From: Fidelibacterota bacterium
Lineage (GTDB): Bacteria > Fidelibacterota > Marinisomatia > SCGC-AAA003-L08 > TS1B11
Assembly: GCA_020354025.1 (NCBI GenBank)
Contig: CP070638.1
Location: 2,187,097 to 2,251,096 of the forward strand
Direction of reading: 5' to 3'
DNA length: 64,000 nt
Part shown: one piece after another, positions 35,165-44,262 of the stretch
How the letters are laid out: each line of letters begins with the position of its first letter
Position numbering within the stretch: position 1 is the first letter of the stretch
Position numbers and translations under genes: made by a program
Notes under the pieces: generated by a model
Databases searched by the model: none
Seen by the model: the letters and a program-made list of their open reading frames with translations, nothing else
Told to the model about the DNA's origin: nothing

Positions 35165-36376
35165 ATGAAATCCTCCCGCTTGCTCTGGATTCTATGGTCC
35201 ATTTTCTTCTGTACCACTCAGCTACAAAGTCAAATAGAAGCCTCTCCTGAAACCGGCCAACCTGATAAGCCCCCAGGTGTTTTAGATACGCCAGTTGATT
35301 TTTCTGGACGGAGAGGGACCATCATATATCCTAGACAACTCGACGCAATTCGTATCGGCTTTTTCGCGCCGGATGAACCGGATGGCCTGGTTGGTGATCC
35401 CATGCTCAAAGCCGCCTCGTTGGCGGCAGCAGAAGCCAATGCCGCCGGAGGACTCCAGGGGATTCCCTACAGGTTGGTTAAGCGCTGGGCATATGATCCC
35501 TGGGGATCGGGTTCCAAAGAAATGATCCGGCTGATCTATCAAGACAGTGTATGGGCAGTGATCGGATCTCTAGATGGTGGTGCTACCCACATCGCGGAGC
35601 AGATTGTAACCAAGGCGTGGGTACCCCTCCTCTCACCTGTCTCAGCTGATCCATCGCTTACATATATCCGCATTCCATGGATGTTCCGACTGCCACCCAA
35701 TGATCAAGAACAAGCAGAGATCATTGTACTAAAATGCATTCAGGCATTATCTCTGGATAAAGTTGGTCTTATTACCTCCACCGACCATGACGGCCGCATC
35801 TTTGCCCTGGAAATACTCACCAAAATGAAGGCTGAACAAATCCCGCCGTTCTTTCATTTTCAACTATCACTGCCCATTGTCGACTTTAATGATATCGTCC
35901 AACGAGCGGCATCATTCTATCCTGAGGGAATCATAACGCGCCTGCCACCGGCTGAAACTCTTGATTTACTGGACCATTTTCAGAGTAATAAACTTCATCT
36001 CCCCGTATTAATTCCATGGATTCCCGGTTTGCGGGCTGAAGACTTGACAAAACGATACGAGGGCGACATCTACTATGTGCAACCGTTTTCAGAAACGGGA
36101 AGTTTGGCCTACGCCGAATTCGCCCGAACTTATCGGGAGCGGTATGGTACGAGCCCTACTCCGAGTGCCGCTTATACCTATGATGCCGTTAATTTGCTGA
36201 TCCAGTCACTACGAGAAAGCGGCTTAAGCCGGACTGGGCTGCGAGATGCTATCGCCGGCATCGGCGAATTTCAAGGTGTAACGGGGAAGATTTCTTGGGA
36301 TAACGGCGGCGGCAATCAGGCAGAACCCATTCTTCGAACTCTATCTGGAGAAGAATCATCAGTTACTAACCGTTGA
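35165..36376 (+). CDS. second Leu/Ile/Val-type substrate-binding protein
   Basis: 403 residues with a signal peptide (cut near LQSQIEA). It has the same fold and order as its upstream neighbour: IRIGFFAPDEPDGLVGD, AAAEANAAGGLQGIPYRLV, QDSVWAVIGSLDGGATHIAE (the neighbour has KDSVWAILGTVDGANSHIAI), AYTYDAVNLLIQSLRESG. The two are tandem paralogues but quite diverged, so they may bind different ligands or pair as a heterodimer. Last gene of the tight plus-strand run; the next gene is 66 bp on and unrelated. Confidence 0.85.
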   Translation: MKSSRLLWILWSIFFCTTQLQSQIEASPETGQPDKPPGVLDTPVDFSGRRGTIIYPRQLDAIRIGFFAPDEPDGLVGDPMLKAASLAAAEANAAGGLQGIPYRLVKRWAYDPWGSGSKEMIRLIYQDSVWAVIGSLDGGATHIAEQIVTKAWVPLLSPVSADPSLTYIRIPWMFRLPPNDQEQAEIIVLKCIQALSLDKVGLITSTDHDGRIFALEILTKMKAEQIPPFFHFQLSLPIVDFNDIVQRAASFYPEGIITRLPPAETLDLLDHFQSNKLHLPVLIPWIPGLRAEDLTKRYEGDIYYVQPFSETGSLAYAEFARTYRERYGTSPTPSAAYTYDAVNLLIQSLRESGLSRTGLRDAIAGIGEFQGVTGKISWDNGGGNQAEPILRTLSGEESSVTNR

Positions 36377-36442
36377 AACGCCACCTGGCTGTCATGTGAG
36401 GGATCCCTCATCAGTAATCACTCATAATAGAAGGAATCAATA

Positions 36443-37849
36443 ATGAAGGAACCAAAACAAACCAGCCGCCGCGATTTCATCCGTATTGCGGCAACCACCG
36501 CCCTGGCAGCCACAGCCGCCCCGGCCATCTGGACACCAAGAAAAATCCACGCGATGGAAATCCCTGCCCGTCCGGCCAAGCGTGTTGCCCCCAACGATCG
36601 CATAGGTCTCGCAACGATAGGCATGGGCATAATCGGATTTATCGATACACAGACCGCCCTGCAGGTCCCCGGTGTGGAGTTCGTCGCAGCCTCTGACTGC
36701 TATGACGCCCGTCTGGTTCGTACGAAAGAAGTGTTCGGCGATCATGTCTTCACTGCCCGAGCCTATGAAGAGATTCTTGCTCGCACCGATGTTGACGCCG
36801 TCATCGTCAGCACACCTGACCACTGGCACGCCAGGATTGGCATTGACGCCATGGAAGCCGGTAAGGATGTCTATGGTGAAAAGCCTATGGTTCAACAGGT
36901 GAAAGATGGACCTGAGATGATCAAGGTCCAGAAACAAACCCGGCGGATCTTCCAAGTGGGTAGTCAGAGGGCCAGTTCCATTATATATGACAAGGTACGG
37001 GAGCTATACCAGGCTGGCCTTATTGGAGTGCTTAACATGGTGGAGGCTAGCTACAACCGGAATTCGGCTCTGGGCGCCTGGCAGTATTCCATACCACCAA
37101 GTGTGTCCGAAAAAAACATTGATTGGAAACGGTTCCTCGGGCCTGCCAGGAAGCGCTCTTTTGATCCGGTCCGTTTTTTCCGTTGGCGCAACTACTGGGA
37201 CTATGGCACCGGCATCCCCGGCGACCTGTATGTCCACCTTTTTACCGGTATCCACCATGTACTGGATTCCAAGGGTCCTAACCGTATCATGTCAACCGGC
37301 GGCCTGCGTTTATGGAAGGACGGCCGTGATGTGCCCGATATTATGCTGGGGCTGTACGACTATCCCGAAACCAAGGAACATCCCCCATTCACCCTGGCGC
37401 TCCAGACTAACTTCGCCGACGGTGGTGGAGGTGGCTCCAGATCCCGATTGATCGGGGACGAGGGAGTGATAGCCATTGACTGGGATGGGATAACCATTTC
37501 TAGGATTAAATCTCCACCGCCGTCGGAAGATGAACTGGTGAAGGGGTACAACTCGGTTCGCACTTTTTCCGAATCGGTCCAACAGGAGTTTGTTGAGGAG
37601 TATCGGGCCCGTCACCTGGCGCCCGACCGGCCTAGACTCAGTGAGACACAGCAGTACAAGGCACCAGATGGTTACGACTCGCGTTATGATCACTTCACCA
37701 ACTTCTTCACATCGGTCCGCACACGCAAGCAGATCATCGAAGATACAACCTTCGGCCTCCGAGCGGCGGCGCCGGCCGTGCTGACTAATACCAGTTACCT
37801 GGAAAACCGAGTCGTGAAGTGGGATCCCGTAGCCCTCAAAGTGAAGTGA
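36443..37849 (+). CDS. TAT-exported Gfo/Idh/MocA oxidoreductase
   Basis: 468 residues. The N-terminus has a twin-arginine signal (SRRDFIRIAATTALAATAA). The Rossmann segment GLATIGMGIIGFID (about 53-66), the DVDAVIVSTPDHWHA region and the YGEKPMV motif with its catalytic Lys follow. TAT export with bound cofactor fits this group, in which periplasmic Gfo/Idh enzymes work on sugars without releasing NAD(P). An AAGGA site lies before the ATG. Convergent with a second Gfo/Idh gene across a shared terminator. Sugar substrate unknown. Confidence 0.9.
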   Translation: MKEPKQTSRRDFIRIAATTALAATAAPAIWTPRKIHAMEIPARPAKRVAPNDRIGLATIGMGIIGFIDTQTALQVPGVEFVAASDCYDARLVRTKEVFGDHVFTARAYEEILARTDVDAVIVSTPDHWHARIGIDAMEAGKDVYGEKPMVQQVKDGPEMIKVQKQTRRIFQVGSQRASSIIYDKVRELYQAGLIGVLNMVEASYNRNSALGAWQYSIPPSVSEKNIDWKRFLGPARKRSFDPVRFFRWRNYWDYGTGIPGDLYVHLFTGIHHVLDSKGPNRIMSTGGLRLWKDGRDVPDIMLGLYDYPETKEHPPFTLALQTNFADGGGGGSRSRLIGDEGVIAIDWDGITISRIKSPPPSEDELVKGYNSVRTFSESVQQEFVEEYRARHLAPDRPRLSETQQYKAPDGYDSRYDHFTNFFTSVRTRKQIIEDTTFGLRAAAPAVLTNTSYLENRVVKWDPVALKVK

Positions 37850-37970
37850 TGGGGAGTCACTGCGGGGTTCCATAGCGGCCGTGGCAGTCTCAATCCTTGC
37901 GGTCCTCACAAGGTAGTTTCGCAAGGGACAACCGTGACAATCTCTATAGCCGGGTTAGCCTGCCTGTGAC

Positions 37971-38014
37971 AAAAATGGGAAGCTCGGTGATTTCATACCC
38001 GGCTCCCCATTTTT
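37971..38014. terminator. bidirectional rho-independent terminator
   Basis: AAAAATGGG...GC pairs with GCTCCCCATTTTT: an A-tract, about 12 strong pairs with one internal mismatch, a roughly 10-base loop and a T-tract, symmetric for both strands. It sits between the convergent Gfo/Idh genes and should stop both transcripts. Confidence 0.85.
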
Positions 38015-38034
38015 ATCGTTGGGTAGGCCCCTGG

Positions 38035-39489
38035 TTATTTCTCGAGCAGCCAGCCCTTTCGGTATTTCCGCTTGACGTACTTGTTCACGTTGGAGTAGTT
38101 AGTCACCTCCAGCTTCTCCGCGTCCCACTCTAGCGGTTTTTCGGCACGGACAGCCCGTAATGCCAGGTTGCCGAGCAGCGTGATTTCAGTCAACGGACCA
38201 GACACGTCGAAGTTGGAGCAGGCTGGATCTCCACCCTGACAGGCGTTGATGAAGTCCTGGTAGATTCCCGGGACACGCTTCAGGGTTTTTGGAGGAGTCT
38301 GGTAAGCTTTCATGGCGGATTCCGGAATCAGGCGGGGATTTTCACCATATGTGTTGCACAGGATGGTCCCTTTATCTCCCATGATAATCACACCACTGCC
38401 ATCCCCCATGCGGCGGCCTTGCTCCAGGACCTCAGGCCGCTTAGGCTTAAGTCCACCGTCATACCAGGTCAGGTTGATGGACGGTTTACTGCCCTGGGCC
38501 GGGAACTCATAGTGAATGATCGAGCCGACGGGCGCCGTTTCATCATTCACCGGGGTAGCGCTGGCCTCAATCCGTACTGGCTGTGGTAGATCCAGAACGT
38601 AGTGTGGAGTATCCAGCAAATGGCAACCCATGTCACCGAGCGCACCAGAGCCGAAGTCCCAGACACCACGCCAGTTGAAGGGTACGTATATCTCGTGATA
38701 GGGACGGTATGGCGCCGGGCCTAGCCAGCGGTCCCAATCCAGGCCTCGGGGAACCCGCATCTTCTCTTCTGGGCGACCAACGCCCTGAGGCCAGTAGCCA
38801 TAGGGCCGATTGGTCCATACATGTACTTCATGTACATCACCGATAGCGCCATCTTGGATCCATTCCTTCATCAGCCGGTTGCCTTCACCGGCATGACCCT
38901 GGTTACCCATCTGAGATGCCACACCTGCCTCACGGGCGGCTTCGGCAAGCGCTCTGGCTTCAAAGACATCATGGGTCAATGGCTTCTGGCAATATACATG
39001 CTTCCCCCGCTTTATGCCAGCCATGGCGGCCAGAGCATGAAGGCTGTCTGTCGTAGCTACAGAAATGGCATCGATATCAGACTCTTTATCGAGCATTTCG
39101 TAAAAGTCGACGTAGGCGTAGCAGCCCTTATACTGTCCCGAACGTTTCTGTTGAGCGTAGTGCCTGTCGACAAGCTTCTGGGTGGGCTCCCAGCCTTTAA
39201 CGCCTCCAAAATAGAATTTGCTATAATCGCATTCCTTGTAAACGTCACAGACCCCAACCACCTGAACCTCCGGCATTGGCATGAAATTGCCCAGGTCTAC
39301 GTTGCCTTGGCCACCTACGCCAATCATCGCCAGGTTGGTCTTCTCACTAGGAGGTATATATCCAGGACCACCTAGCACGTGACGGGGGACAATGGTGAAA
39401 GCCGCGGCGGCAGCGGCGGTCGTACCTATGAACTCACGTCGCGACATCGACCTGGATTCAGTTCTTCCAGTCTTTTTCTCTTCTAGCAT
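38035..39489 (-). CDS. TAT-exported Gfo/Idh/MocA oxidoreductase
   Basis: 484 residues. Twin-arginine signal SRREFIGTTAAAAAAFTIVP, then TNLAMIGVGGQGNVDLGNFM (nucleotide-binding loop), VQVVGVCDVY, and VYCQKPLTHDV, with the catalytic Lys in a QKP variant common in this exported subgroup. A Trp/Pro-rich segment with WLGPAPYRPYHEIYV follows, then GALGDMGCHLLDTPHY. It is a different subgroup from its convergent neighbour, so this is not a recent duplication. No operon partner downstream. Confidence 0.9.
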   Translation of the reverse strand: MLEEKKTGRTESRSMSRREFIGTTAAAAAAFTIVPRHVLGGPGYIPPSEKTNLAMIGVGGQGNVDLGNFMPMPEVQVVGVCDVYKECDYSKFYFGGVKGWEPTQKLVDRHYAQQKRSGQYKGCYAYVDFYEMLDKESDIDAISVATTDSLHALAAMAGIKRGKHVYCQKPLTHDVFEARALAEAAREAGVASQMGNQGHAGEGNRLMKEWIQDGAIGDVHEVHVWTNRPYGYWPQGVGRPEEKMRVPRGLDWDRWLGPAPYRPYHEIYVPFNWRGVWDFGSGALGDMGCHLLDTPHYVLDLPQPVRIEASATPVNDETAPVGSIIHYEFPAQGSKPSINLTWYDGGLKPKRPEVLEQGRRMGDGSGVIIMGDKGTILCNTYGENPRLIPESAMKAYQTPPKTLKRVPGIYQDFINACQGGDPACSNFDVSGPLTEITLLGNLALRAVRAEKPLEWDAEKLEVTNYSNVNKYVKRKYRKGWLLEK

Positions 39490-39893
39490 TTGTCTACTCC
39501 TTTTGATTCCACATGGGAGATTTGTGATTAATTATATCCTTGCCTCCAAGTGGTTATGTGGCCACCCGGCTTCATAGGACAATCTGTCTGACTTTATGCC
39601 AAGTAGGCTACGGAGCAATCAACTCCTGTGGCTCACAGGTCATATAATTGAAACGTCTCACAAAAAGCATGATAAGACCATACGAGAGCACGAGTCCGGG
39701 GGACTCTGAATGGACAATGAATCGTCCAAATCTAACGAACTTCCCCCTCGGATGGCAAACGCTAACTGGATATCAGGAAATAATCTGATGAGTTGACGAC
39801 TTCCTTCTGGGCTATCTGAAGAAATGGTGTAAATTCCTTCATTGGTTTTCCAATGGTGCCCGCGATTCAATCCAACTATGGGGGTCTCGTCAT
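39490..39893. other. intergenic region with a possible hydrolase remnant
   Basis: 404 bp between divergent genes. Only the coding-like minus-strand stretch listed separately (39658-39924) stands out. I see no clear promoter pair or hairpin. Confidence 0.35.
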
Positions 39894-39924
39894 ATGTATG
39901 GACGACTTCTAACGCGTTTATCAA
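39658..39924 (-). pseudogene. possible C-terminal remnant of a serine beta-lactamase-like hydrolase
   Basis: An 88-codon open stretch overlaps the start of the deacetylase gene on the other strand. Part of it (EGIYTISSDSPEGSRQLI, then FPDIQLAFAI) resembles the end of class C beta-lactamase-like domains, where a HxGGTPGxR stretch is followed by PDxxLAxVxLTN. The match is by eye and the key His-Gly-Gly is absent (SSDSPEG), so this may be a decayed fragment or chance. Confidence 0.25.
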
Positions 39925-40760
39925 GTCTTTTCATAATATCTCTTATTACTATCTTGTCCTGTACTAATTCATCAAATGTTCCTGGATCAAAATCCAGCCC
40001 CGAAGCCACTGGAACAGATAGCACCCAAGAGTCACCCTTCAAGTGGCCTGATGGGAAGAAAGCCGCCATCAGCCTCACCTTTGACGACGCGCGACTAAGT
40101 CAACCTGACCGTGGATTTGCCGTCTTTGATGCCTACGGAATGAAGGCGACCTTCTTTGTGAACCAAAGCGGCATAGAGGCCCGCCTCGAACGCTGGAAAG
40201 AGGCCATCATCAATGGTCATGAAATCGCCAACCATACGCTTAACCACCCTTGCACCGGCAATTATCCCTTCGCCCGTCGTAAAGCCCTTGAAGACTGTAC
40301 TCTTGACGAAATGGCCTACGAGCTCGATGAGGGTACTCGGGTTATCGAACAACTTCTTGGCGTCACTCCGAAAACCTTCGCTTACCCGTGTGGACAGAAA
40401 TTCGTTGGGCGCGGAAAGAAGGTAAAGAGTTACGTTCCTCTGGTGGCCGAACGTTTTCTGGTGGGACGGGGATGGTTGGATGAGGGACCGAACGACCCTA
40501 CCTTCTGTGACCTCTCTCAAACCATGGGAATGGAGCTGGATGGTCTGACATTTGAAGAAGTTAAGCCCATCATCGACCAGGCTATCGCCAACGGGCATTG
40601 GCTCATTTTTTGCGGTCACGAAATCGGAGACCCAGGAAAATCCCAGACCACCCTGGTATCGACCGTCGATGCCATCTGCCGGTACGCGCAGGACCCTGCC
40701 CATGAGCTGTGGCTCGACACGGTAGCCAACATCGGGGAGCACATCCGTTCCCACAACTGA
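39894..40760 (+). CDS. polysaccharide deacetylase (NodB/CE4) lipoprotein
   Basis: 288 residues. A lipobox (SLITILSCTNSS) makes it a lipoprotein. The NodB domain starts at KKAAISLTFDDARLS: Asp64 and Asp65 match the catalytic and metal Asp, and the NHTLNHPC segment (His114, His118) gives the two metal His. AYPCGQKFVG is motif 3. It should remove N- or O-acetyl groups from a polysaccharide in the periplasm or at the surface. It stands alone between the Gfo/Idh pair and a convergent TPR gene; a link with the glycan block at 0.6-7 kb is possible but distant. Confidence 0.88.
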   Translation: MYGRLLTRLSSLFIISLITILSCTNSSNVPGSKSSPEATGTDSTQESPFKWPDGKKAAISLTFDDARLSQPDRGFAVFDAYGMKATFFVNQSGIEARLERWKEAIINGHEIANHTLNHPCTGNYPFARRKALEDCTLDEMAYELDEGTRVIEQLLGVTPKTFAYPCGQKFVGRGKKVKSYVPLVAERFLVGRGWLDEGPNDPTFCDLSQTMGMELDGLTFEEVKPIIDQAIANGHWLIFCGHEIGDPGKSQTTLVSTVDAICRYAQDPAHELWLDTVANIGEHIRSHN

Positions 40761-41005
40761 TTGGTTCGCTTAAAATTAAGCCGGGTATCAGGAGTCTACA
40801 GGGTCTGCAATATGAAAAAGTCCCACGCACGATCAGCTATGGGGTTCTTTGATCAGCCTATGTAAAAGGCATCGTTAGTTCATACTAGGATCCTGGATAC
40901 GAACCGCTATATGTTTCTAACTACCTTCGAGTACTAACTTGTAGATAATATTGCCCGTCAAGACAGGATTTCTCCCACCGGCCTGGGGCGGATAACCAGA
41001 GCAGC

Positions 41006-42253
41006 TTATGGCTGTTTGCCAATCTTCTTCAAGTAGGTTAGAGCTCTCTGATTATCGGGATTAATGCGAAGTACGGTCTGCCAGGCCGCTTCGGCCTGCT
41101 CAACATCCCCGGATAGGGCATAGACTACGCCCAGATTCAACCATACATCAACGGAAAACGGATCACTCATCAGGATAGTACGATAATACTTAATGGCTAA
41201 AGTAGTATCACCACGAATCATGTGCAGGCTGGCCAGATTGTTCATGATCTCTGGATTTTGAGGATCGATGTGCAGGCCAGTCATGTAGGCGTGCAAGGCA
41301 TCGTTATACCGTCCTACCCGACGCAATGCTACGCCAAGTGCCGCGTGGTTGGCGTAACTCCGGGGAGTTACCAATACCGAGGTTTCCAGGTGGGTAATCT
41401 TGGCATCCTGGGCCCGCAGATACTCTGCTCTGTCCATGTATTCCTGGGCTTTCTCCTCCCGACCCAGGCGCATATAAGCCTGACCCAGGTTGTAATAGGT
41501 GGCGTGATGCCAGGATCTCGCCTCAGCGACGGGTTCCAGGTATTGAAGGGCTTCTTCAGCCCGACCCATTTTCACCAGGATGGCACCCACCTGATACCGA
41601 TAGTCCAGGTTATTCGGCGCAAGGCTGAGGGCGCGATGGGCTCTTTCAAACGCCGCCTCCGGATTCCCTTCCTTTTCTTCGAGGAGAGCCATATTGAAGT
41701 AGGCTGGTGCGTAGGCGCTATCAATGGCGATAGCTTGCTCGAAGGCATACATGGCGCTGTCGTTATTCCCCAGCTGGCTATAGGTACGTCCCATTCCCGT
41801 CCAGGGGATGGCAACCTGACTACGTTCGAGTTCCTTTTCGTAATAGGTGATAGCCTTGTTATAATCCTGTTTACGATATTCATTATTCCCCAGATTATTC
41901 CAGACACCCCGGTAATCGGGACGCAAATCCAAAGCCTTCCGGTAGGAAATTTCAGCAGCATCCCAGCGTATCAGCTCTGAATAAATCCGTCCCCTGAGGA
42001 AATGGAGATCAGCGTTGTTCGGCTTATACTTCTCCGCACTGTCTACCAGGGCCAGGGCCCGATCAAACTCCAGTCCCTTCAGGGCATTTGTCCCCTCGAT
42101 AAGAAACCTTCTGACAACCGGATCAAACTCATCCTGTGACGATACCTGTCTTTCACCGCAATCCCACGTGATCAGAAGGATGACGAGTGCAATAAGAGCG
42201 AAAAAGGCAGAAACCAGTCTGCCAGGGATAGAACTCGGTTTAATCAGTATCAT
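41006..42253 (-). CDS. TPR lipoprotein (third of three paralogues)
   Basis: 415 residues. Lipobox-like end of the signal (VILLITWDC), then at least ten TPR repeats (for example LVDSAEKYKPNNADLHFLRG, FEQAIAIDSAYAPAYFNMAL). It shares the opening pattern xxRFLIxGxxAL...FxxALxLVDSAEKYxPxxADLHxxRG with the genes at 44263 and 45832, so the three are paralogues. Lipid-anchored, probably periplasmic or surface. It follows the CRTAC1 gene at 42352 by 98 bp, forming a CRTAC1-TPR pair. Confidence 0.85.
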   Translation of the reverse strand: MILIKPSSIPGRLVSAFFALIALVILLITWDCGERQVSSQDEFDPVVRRFLIEGTNALKGLEFDRALALVDSAEKYKPNNADLHFLRGRIYSELIRWDAAEISYRKALDLRPDYRGVWNNLGNNEYRKQDYNKAITYYEKELERSQVAIPWTGMGRTYSQLGNNDSAMYAFEQAIAIDSAYAPAYFNMALLEEKEGNPEAAFERAHRALSLAPNNLDYRYQVGAILVKMGRAEEALQYLEPVAEARSWHHATYYNLGQAYMRLGREEKAQEYMDRAEYLRAQDAKITHLETSVLVTPRSYANHAALGVALRRVGRYNDALHAYMTGLHIDPQNPEIMNNLASLHMIRGDTTLAIKYYRTILMSDPFSVDVWLNLGVVYALSGDVEQAEAAWQTVLRINPDNQRALTYLKKIGKQP

Positions 42254-42351
42254 AACAGTCTTTCTTCAGTCGATCTTTCCAGGCACTACAAGAGTGGCGA
42301 CAATCTAGCCATTGCGATACTCGGAGACCAAGCGCGGGGTGTGTCATGGGA

Positions 42352-44151
42352 TCATCTTTCTGCTACAGCAATACGATCTGCCATGGGGATTTCACTCAGA
42401 GTATCCAAACCTTCTACGAGCAAGATTTCCCGATCACCTGCTACCCTACCGAATCGTGATATTTCGCCGCTGGACCAGTGCACCCATAGGGAATCCACAT
42501 GGGTAGCATCGCCAAGGCCGAAAATGGCAGTCCGCTCATTACTGGCCAGGTAACTGGACCCGCTGCGAACCCTGCGGTACATACGCTTCCCATTCAATGA
42601 TGCAATCACCTGGGACCCGATGCCGTTCCGATTGCTCTTGGTACCCTTCAGGCTTACACGGAGGAAATGCCCCCCCGGAAGATCATTCCGGTATAAGTGG
42701 GCTGGTCCTGCGTTTTCCGCCACCAGCAGATCGATATCTCCATCCCGGTCGTAATCGGCGTAGGCTGCACCACGGGCTACGACAGGTCGCACCAGATCAT
42801 TACCGGTCTGGGCGGCGACATCCTGGAAAATGCCGTCCCCCCGGTTCATATACATCATGGCCGCCTGAGCGTGTGTGATGCGATCCTGGGTTACCTCAAT
42901 ATCAGGCTGCACATGACCGTTGGCTGCAAAAAGGTCCAGGTCTCCATCCAGGTCTACGTCGATTAGAAATATAGAAAAGGTGAGCACCATCAGGCTCGAC
43001 AGGCCGATTTTACTGGCGGCGGACCGATCGATGAATATGCCATTGCCTATATGCCGAAATATGCCGATCATCTCCTTGGCGAAGTTGGCCACAAATACGG
43101 TCTCTTCGCCAGTATCGTCAACAACGCCCACGTCAATGCCCATGCCGGCCCGGGCGCGACCGTTCTCATCGTAGGCGATACCGCTTATGGCGCCTATCTC
43201 TTTGAAGGTGCCATCTCCATTATTCCGGTAGAGTAGATCAGGCTGCGTGTCGTTTGCTACCAGGAGATCAGGCCAGTTATCACGGTTAAAATCGGATTCC
43301 GCCACACCAAGGCTTTTCCCCGGCGCCGGTATAAATCCGGCTTCTTCAGACATATCGGTGAAAGTTCCATTGGTATTGTTGTGGTAGTACCGGCCGGGAA
43401 TGCCCTTATATACCTCCGGCGTGCAATAGCCCTTGTTCGTCCCATCGGTGGTACACCACAAGTCATTCTCCGGCGACCACTCTATATAGGCTCCTACATA
43501 AAGATCCAGCCAGCCGTCCCGGTCCGCATCGAAAAATATAGCCGAACTACTCCAGAAGGAAGCATAGCCCACGCCAGTTTCTTCACTAACATCTGTAAAG
43601 ACACCACCATCGTTCCGGAAGAGCAAATCCTCCCAGAGAGTTGAGAAATAGAGATCTTCATCGCCATCATTGTCATAATCACCGGCAGCCATTCCCAGAC
43701 CATAGGTGACCACGTCCGCCAGTCCCGTTTCTCTAGTGACCTGAGTGAATGTTCCATCCCGATTGTTACGGTAGAGCCAAAGAGCCTGAATCGGTTCCCT
43801 GCCACTTTCCGGAAATTCCCCACCCGCAATCAATAAGACATCCTGCCAGCCATCGCCGTTATAATCGATGAACCCGCAACCAGAACCCATGGATTCCGGG
43901 ATCCACTTCTCACCAAATGCGCCTATCTCATGGCGGAACTCGCCCAGTCCGGCCTCAGTGGTTACTTCTTTAAATCGCAATGACAACGAAGGAGGAGCCT
44001 CGGGCTTTTCCTCTCGTTTGGCGGATTGCTCTCCGGTGCACCCCAGCCATGCTATCATCGTGATAATCAGTACCACCGTCTGAACAGCGAAGCTGTAGTT
44101 TTTAGATTGTAGAAGCATTTTCGGACAGAAGGATAAATACCTCCGTAACAT
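42352..44151 (-). CDS. CRTAC1 family protein (FG-GAP + ASPIC/UnbV)
   Basis: 599 residues with an N-terminal signal that may be a lipoprotein type (IITMIAWLGCTGEQ). FG-GAP repeats with calcium loops (DYNGDGWQDVLLIAGG, DYDNDGDEDLYFSTLW, DADRDGWLDLYVGAYI) and a C-terminal ASPIC/UnbV domain (GTKSNRNGIGSQVIA, FGLGDATHVDSLWVHWSSG). Closest in the window to the 47217-48950 protein: both have GSGCxFIDYNxDGWQDVL and the GIPxRYYxNN segment. It sits inside the TPR/CRTAC1 series on the minus strand. Confidence 0.88.
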   Translation of the reverse strand: MLRRYLSFCPKMLLQSKNYSFAVQTVVLIITMIAWLGCTGEQSAKREEKPEAPPSLSLRFKEVTTEAGLGEFRHEIGAFGEKWIPESMGSGCGFIDYNGDGWQDVLLIAGGEFPESGREPIQALWLYRNNRDGTFTQVTRETGLADVVTYGLGMAAGDYDNDGDEDLYFSTLWEDLLFRNDGGVFTDVSEETGVGYASFWSSSAIFFDADRDGWLDLYVGAYIEWSPENDLWCTTDGTNKGYCTPEVYKGIPGRYYHNNTNGTFTDMSEEAGFIPAPGKSLGVAESDFNRDNWPDLLVANDTQPDLLYRNNGDGTFKEIGAISGIAYDENGRARAGMGIDVGVVDDTGEETVFVANFAKEMIGIFRHIGNGIFIDRSAASKIGLSSLMVLTFSIFLIDVDLDGDLDLFAANGHVQPDIEVTQDRITHAQAAMMYMNRGDGIFQDVAAQTGNDLVRPVVARGAAYADYDRDGDIDLLVAENAGPAHLYRNDLPGGHFLRVSLKGTKSNRNGIGSQVIASLNGKRMYRRVRSGSSYLASNERTAIFGLGDATHVDSLWVHWSSGEISRFGRVAGDREILLVEGLDTLSEIPMADRIAVAER

Positions 44152-44262
44152 TTAGATTTCGTTGCTTTTCAGAAGCTAACTGCTTGAGTTTCGTTCCGCA
44201 AGATGAGATCTCGCTCCCTCTGAATTCAGGGTCGCACCTACGTTTCGGTTTCCAGCCATACA

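Noticed and set aside
41222-41980. 252-codon frame antisense to a TPR lipoprotein gene
   Set aside because: A shadow of the repeated TPR codons; the minus-strand TPR pattern explains the DNA.
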